A DNA stretch of 64,000 nucleotides from Tetrahymena thermophila SB210 (Eukaryota; Ciliophora; Oligohymenophorea; Hymenostomatida; Tetrahymenidae): the NCBI RefSeq assembly GCF_000189635.1, contig NW_002476426.1, forward strand, positions 744,001 through 808,000, in the 5' to 3' direction. The number at the start of each line of letters is the position of its first letter. Within the stretch, counting starts at the first letter, position 1. Positions 58,349 to 64,000 of this stretch are shown piece after piece. Made by a program: the position numbers and the translations under genes. The notes below the pieces were generated by a model that saw only the letters and a list, made by a program, of their open reading frames with translations, had not been told where the DNA came from and searched no databases.

Positions 58349-59347
58349 ATGTTTGGAAAGTCTAAAGAAGAAGAAGAATTAGAAAAGAAGAGATTTATTA
58401 TAAGCAATGTAAGTCTTATATTATTTTGCATTCCATATATCTTCCACTTGGGATAAATAGAAATAGGATACTAAGTTTCTGATTATCAAACATATTTGTG
58501 GTTTGGTGCTCTTGCTTATGGTGTTGTGACTTATGGCTACGTTTGCGATCGTATCCATGACTTATTTATGTTTGTGATAATTTTTACTATTTAGTTACAC
58601 TCAGCTATTTTCTTCTTCCTATAAAATATCTTCAAATTAAGTTATTACTAAAAGATAGTCATGACTGCTTACTTGTCATCTATTTGTCTTTTTATGAATT
58701 TGATGATTCGTGAGTACAATAGGACTAAGAAAGAAAAGAAAGAAAAAAAGACTCTTGTCTAAACAAAGCTGGTTTATTTCGTGAATTAGTGCTCTGGTAC
58801 GATATTTGCTCAAATATTATTTATTGTGCTTAAAGTTATCGATGTTCAAAATTTTAAAGTGCTGCTACAGTTTAACATCATAGAATTTATTATATATATT
58901 GCTTTTAGCTGTTTAAGCGTATTTGGTTTACTGTCTGGAATCTACATAATAATTTTTAAAAAAGATAAGCTAAAAAAAAATACATACAACAGGCAGTAGC
59001 ACTGGTTCTATTTCACAGGTCTGAATGCCTTCTTTTGCTTTGTTTTTTTGAAGTGGAGTGAATATGTAATTTACGAATAGTATATATTAGTGCTTACATT
59101 TTGTTATATCTTTATGTGTACTTTGGAGAAGTAGTGCGAAACTTGGTTCTTTGTAATAAGTATTATACTTGTCCTAGGATAGATTGCTATATAAGTATTG
59201 TTTTAGTTGCAATTCCATGACATTTGGATACATATATGTTCTGGAATTAATGATCTTATTTTTATTTATTAGATTTATTTCAAAATTGATGAATATTACC
59301 ACAATACTTACAAAAAAAGAAATTCACTCCAAGCTTTATTGAAATGA
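58349..59347 (+). CDS. Multi-pass membrane protein, tandem paralogue A
   Basis: This intronless frame of 332 aa starts MFGKSKEEEELEKKRF and ends at TGA 59345-59347. About eight hydrophobic segments span most of the length, with basic loops (REYNRTKKEKKEKK near residue 130; KKDKLKKNTYNR near residue 205) that set the topology. It is clearly paralogous to the next gene: both share YGYVCD, HSAIFFF, SICLFMN.MIREY, FVNQCSGT.FAQILF and QxHWFYFT at the same spacing. I do not recognise the family. Eight helices with a conserved NQCSGT motif suggest a channel, transporter or receptor-like protein, but no transport or receptor motif is present. The lack of introns, unlike most neighbours, may indicate origin by retroposition or simply short gene age. 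Confidence 0.82.
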
Positions 59348-60428
59348 ACATTGATATTTTTTCGAAAAACAAATATTTGAATTCAAAATTTGTTTCATAC
59401 AAAATAATTTGTAAAAATACATTTTTTGCTTGAATTTGTTGTTAATTATTTCATAAAATGTTTGAATTTGAAGTAGAATTTTATTTTTATCTCTATGTTA
59501 TTGTTTTACCACTTGAATGAAATGGAATTGTATTTTGGATTTAAAATATTATATGTGTCATTCCTTACAAAAGAATGTTACACATGTTAAATTCTATTTT
59601 ACAGTAAATTATATTTCAGTTATGAAATATGATATAAATTTATGCTTAAAACATTATTAAGAACTATTTTTACACTGTAAATTAAATTTTTATTTTACTC
59701 TCTTAGGTGGTTTTGAAATAAATTATAATTACTGAAGCTAAAATAATAAGTATTTTTTAGAAATTAAACATGAATCGTTAAATGTAAGATTACAAAAATA
59801 TATACTATTACCTGCCATTTAAATACTTTTGCTATTAAATTAGAAATTTTTAATATGAATCATCTATGAAATCTATATCAGCTCGATTGTTATAAACACT
59901 GAGTGAAGAAACATTAAATTTATTTAGAAATGAGCAAATTTTTTAAGCAAAAAGTAAAGTATAAATAAGAAACTTTATAATAAAAATACTATTACTACAA
60001 TATCTCTTAATTTTTTTTGGAATTTTATTTACTCAGTGTCTATGTAACTCTAATATTATGTTTTTATAATTCTAAATAGGGGGTATGGTTTAATAAATTT
60101 TATTTTCTATCCTTAATTGCTAAAGATTTTCCACACAGACAATTAATTAGCGAATTAATATTAAAAATCTTAAATTAATAATTAAAATTAATCTGCTTGC
60201 TTGAAAGGTAACTATTATACTTCTAATAGCAAAGAGATAAATAAATTATTAAATCTTTCAAAATGCATATCAATTAAAATAATTTGTTATTAATTTATTT
60301 ATTTGCTTGTTTGCTTGTTTATTGCATTTCAAATTTAAGATTATTTAAATTTAATAAAATCTAAGTAGGCATTTGTAAAAATAAGAATAATAAAAAAAGA
60401 TTCTAGTTATTGAAAATACACAGAAGAA
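59348..60428. other. Spacer between tandem paralogues
   Basis: About 1.1 kb lies between the two membrane-protein genes. It is A+T-rich with no ORF. TTTGCTTG/TTTGCTTGTTTA units occur near 60300-60325. Confidence 0.55.
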
Positions 60429-61424
60429 ATGAGTGAAGATGATTATTGGTCAGAAATATGGAAATCAGCTAAGGCAAATATTTGCTTATTAGCATTTATG
60501 ATTCCTTTCCTTCTACACATGCTTGAAATCAAGGTTTAGTTTTCGTTTACAGACTACAAATCTTATCTTTGGTCATTTTTTGTAATCTATGTATCAGTCA
60601 CCTACGGGTATGTCTGTGATCACTTAGAAGGATTAATTATATTTGCCCTGTTGTTTACTGTTTAAGTGCATTCAGCTATCTTCTTCTTTTAGTAAACTAT
60701 TTTCCCCCTCACTGATCTCTAGAAAGTAGTTATGACTTTTTATTTAGTATCTATCTGTCTTTTTATGAATATCATGATTCGAGAGTATAGATTAAAGAAA
60801 AAAAATAGTAAAGTAGTACAAAAAAAGCTATTGTTTTTTGTAAACTAATGTTCAGGAACTGTATTTGCATAAATTCTATTCTTGGAACTAGGAGTCATCG
60901 ATTTCAGTAATTATGGTAAAATCTTGAATGAGTACCCTTGGGATTTAGCTACCTACATTATATTTAACCTTTTGAGTCTTTTTGGTTTTATAGTAGGTAT
61001 TTATCAAATGTTCTCTAAAATGAAGAAATTGTCTAAAAACACTTATTAATTATAAAGACACTGGTTCTACTTCACAAGTCTACTGGCTTGTGTTTGCTTT
61101 TTAATATTAAAGTGGGAAATAGCTACAATACCTGAATTATTTATTTTACTAAGTACTTATTTCTATATCTTTATTGTTATATTTTCTTGGTAGAGCTAGA
61201 AGTGGTTTTTAGTAATAAGTATAGTGCAAGGTATTACAGAAATCGTTATTTCATTTAAGTTCCACGGAGATATTGACGATCCTTGGATTCGTATCTGCTC
61301 ATCTATTAATTAAATGTTCTTTACCAGATCTTTAGCTTGGCTCTTTATTAAAGTTTACACGTACTTCCATGGCGAGCTTGATGAAAAACAAAAGGAAGTA
61401 GTCGGAGTCTTCTTTGATATGTGA
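60429..61424 (+). CDS. Multi-pass membrane protein, tandem paralogue B
   Basis: This intronless frame of 331 aa starts MSEDDYWSEIWKSAKANI and ends at TGA 61422-61424. It has the same length, hydrophobic pattern and motif order as the gene 1.1 kb upstream: YGYVCDHL, HSAIFFFQQTIF, MTFYLVSICLFMNIMIREY, FFVNQCSGTVFAQILF and RHWFYFTS. The N-terminus and C-terminus (ending VVGVFFDM) have diverged most, and the charged inter-helix loops differ. This fits an old tandem duplication followed by divergence of exposed parts, while transmembrane and loop motifs stayed under constraint. The function is unknown, and no signal peptide or catalytic motif is seen. Confidence 0.82.
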
Positions 61425-62476
61425 AAAGCATTAATCATTAAAATTTTCTAAAATTTTTGTTTAAAGATTTTTATATCCCATGAAAAGTAAATTAGTAATT
61501 CTAATTCAAATTAAAAAGCAATAAACTTATATTTTAAAATGAAACAATCAATTTATATTATTTGACAATTTTAAAAATAAATAGATTTTTTTTCTTGTTA
61601 AAATTTAAATTTTTAAATTATAAATAATAGTTGTCTATATAAATTATTTTTGTTAGTTTGTTTGTTAAAATTTTATTTTATTTAGTTAATGTTTTTTTAT
61701 TTTACAAAACACTGCTTCTATTAAGTTTAATAATTTTAGCATTGATATATTAATAGTAAAACATGATAAATATTTTAAATTAATATAAACTGTGTTTTAA
61801 ATAATCTTTTTTGAAGTATTTGATAAAAAAACTCAAATAAAAGTTATTTAAAAATATATTTATCATAAATTTTTATATCTAACTATTAATTAATATTCTT
61901 AAAAAAAATTTGTAAAATAAAAGAAAATGAAAATAAAGAACAATTTATCTTAGTTTATTTATTGTATTGTTCATAAAATACTTTCAAATAAAATAAGTTT
62001 AAATTATCATGCGTCAATTTGAATACATATTAAGACTAAAAATTTTATTTTGGGGAAAATATTTTAATTGAATTTATTTTGTTATGTCTTTTCAGATAAA
62101 TATTTAGCTAGCTTTTTCAGTTTTTATAAAAAAGGAACGATTATCCCATTTATTTATTTAGAATATTGAAGGTTTGATAATAATTTTGTTTATAATTATT
62201 ATAATAATAATAAATTGTGTATATGTAAAAAATTGAATATTTCTTATAATAAAAATAAATTAATTTTAAAATATAAGTTAAAATTTAATAAGTAGAAATC
62301 TTATTGTTTTAAAATAACTAACGTTAAATAATAATTTAGAAAAATCAACAAATAATTAGTTATCAGATAAACTTTAAGCTTATTTCTTTATTAAAAGTAG
62401 AAATTAAGAAGTTAAAATCAAAAAAATAGCTATTATTTTATAATTACAAAAAACATCATTATTAATTTGATAATAA
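61425..62476. other. Intergenic gap, nothing distinct
   Basis: About 1 kb of A+T-rich sequence lies between two plus-strand genes, with poly-A and poly-T runs, frequent TGA and no ORF. Confidence 0.55.
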
Positions 62477-64000
62477 ATGCACATTACTTAAGTCAACAAA
62501 AATCTTCTGCCTTAGTTTTTATAAACTCAGCATGATGAAGAGCATAGATATTAATCGCCTAGAAGAGTTACTTTGAGTTAAACACCACCAACTTCCTTAA
62601 CACCTAAAAGAAGCATACAAATATTAGGAGCTAACCCAATTTCTTTTGGTTCAACTACTTCTAAGTCAATTAAATCCACAATAATAAATGGAAGTCCATA
62701 TTCAAATTAGCTAGATAATACATTAACGAAAAGTGTGTAGATTTTGAAACCTATCTCTAATCCTATTCCTATAGTAAGAGAAACTATAGTGATGAATCAA
62801 GCACATGATGAGTAGAACTAAAAATTAATAAGCAATTTACTCAGTGAATTGGACTTATATAAAAATAAATGCACTCATATGGTACCAAAAATTTTAATTC
62901 TTTTTTAATATGTATTACTGTGTGATTTTACAGATTTTTTTTTATACTAGAAAATTCATTTAATTCACTTTATAATATAGGAACATCATTTATACACAAT
63001 TACAACAGAATTATAAAACTTAAAATAAACTCAATCTTAGATAGACTAGCTCCTTTTGGATAATGACAGAGTTAACGATGCTTTAGAAGAAAAAATAAAA
63101 GAAGTTAATTTATGGAAACAAAAGTATGAAATAGAAATAACTAACAATTAGAAATCAGATTTTATTTTTACAGATGATAGGCTTTAATAGCTGCTGAAAT
63201 AAAAAGAAGATGAAATAGCTTCACTTGGTCACTAAATTATAAATTTTGAGCAAGAAATATAATAACTTTACACAACAATATAGACAAAAGATGAAATTAT
63301 CAACACTCTTTCTTAAAATCTAAGCGATACTAAAAGAATAGAAGATGAAGTAGTTAAAAAAAGTAAAATCATTTGGAAAAAGTAAATTTTTTAATATTTT
63401 TTGGTATTTTTTTTTTAGAAAATAGATTGATCAATTTTTTTACATTCTTGATAAATATTAAAAAGAAAAGAGAATGAATTTGTTGATGAAATAAACGAGT
63501 AGCAAATATAGCTTAATAATGCTGCTGAGGAAAGAGAGAAATGGAGATTTAAATATCTTGAAGCAGAGAAGCAAAGAGGAGAGCTTAGAGTGTAGTATGA
63601 AACGCTAAAATAAGAAGCAATATCTGTCAAATAAGAAAATGAGAGATATAATTAAGCTCTTAAATAAAAATAATAAGACTTTGAAAAGTTGTAAAGTGCT
63701 TCTTTTGCAATACAATAATAGCTTGATGAAAAAAATAATTAAATAAAAGAGTACTAATATAAATATGAGAATGTTGAATAGAAAGCTAAAGATAGCGAAG
63801 AATTGAGGACAAAGACTTACTAGTAATAAAACTAAATAGAATAGCTTAAAAAAAGCATTTTTATAGCTGAAGAGTAGCTCAAAGATTCTTCTATGGTTTA
63901 ATCTGAAAATGCTAAACTTTCACAAGTAAGATTTTATTTAATTTTCAAAAAATATAATTTTTTTTAAATTAGAAATTAAGCTAACTTGAGAGATAAAGCT
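62477..64000 (+). CDS. Long coiled-coil protein, 5' part
   Basis: The gene starts at ATG 62477 (MHITQVNKNLLPQFLQTQ) and is cut by the right edge. The first exon encodes a Ser/Thr/Pro-rich head with SPRRVTLSQTPPTSLTPKR, a possible phosphorylation region. After one or two introns (about 62883-63040), a continuous coiled coil begins: NDALEEKIKEVNLWKQKYEI, then KQKEDEIASLGHQIINFEQE. It goes on to ERYNQALKQKQQDFEKLQ and later heptads. Introns occur near 63382-63470 and 63927-63973; the exact junctions of the first of these are uncertain. Nearly all glutamines are TAA/TAG. It resembles generic cytoskeletal or basal-body coiled-coil proteins; no specific family is recognised from this part. Confidence 0.75.

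Noticed and set aside
62500-62870. A minus-strand gene opposite the start of the right-edge coiled-coil gene
   Set aside because: Both strands are open here, but the minus reading has no ATG before a TGA and an odd composition. The plus reading gives a Ser/Pro-rich head that leads in phase to a long coiled coil.

Overview
The window is a gene-dense stretch of a very A+T-rich ciliate nuclear genome, most likely Tetrahymena or a close relative. The evidence is the genetic code. Every recognisable protein reads through TAA and TAG as glutamine and ends only at TGA, while small GT...AG introns (about 50-120 bases, nearly pure A+T) break up most genes. ORFs called with the standard code are therefore only fragments or antisense shadows. 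No prokaryotic features, insertion sequences, CRISPR arrays, rRNA or tRNA genes were seen.

Layout, left to right: the 3' end of uroporphyrinogen decarboxylase (1-198, +); a Gln-rich coiled-coil protein (549-2310, +); a WD40 protein (3018-4876, -); a giant Gln/Asn-rich protein (5731-12770, -); VPS29 of retromer (14011-15058, +); a membrane RING-H2 protein (18013-19125, +); a PIBF1/CEP90 homologue (21343-24709, -); a selenocysteine-containing thioredoxin reductase with a SECIS-like element (26108-28152, +); a TTC29-like TPR protein (29088-30822, +); a taxilin-like coiled-coil protein (31338-32898, +); a PACRGL homologue (33496-34738, +); a ubiquitin-specific protease with DUSP and MYND modules (about 36648-41078, +); a double-C2 protein with XYPPX repeats (42286-43674, -); a half-size ABCA-type transporter (44999-48464, -); a second Gln/Asn/Ser-rich protein (49798-53317, -); a ULK/Atg1-like kinase (54840-56815, +); two tandem paralogous multi-pass membrane proteins (58349-59347 and 60429-61424, +); and the start of a long coiled-coil protein that runs off the right edge (62477-64000, +).

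These are eukaryotic single-gene units rather than operons. One theme is cilia and basal bodies: PIBF1/CEP90, TTC29 and PACRGL are all ciliary or centriolar families. Another is membrane traffic and protein turnover: VPS29, taxilin, RING ligase, USP and ULK kinase. The most informative locus is the thioredoxin reductase. UGA is otherwise the only stop codon here, yet the gene must read one UGA as selenocysteine two codons before its real stop. A strong hairpin follows at once, and a SECIS-like fold lies about 200 bases downstream. The least explained items are the tandem membrane-protein pair, the two prion-like Gln/Asn-rich proteins and the open but unplaced sequence upstream of the protease.
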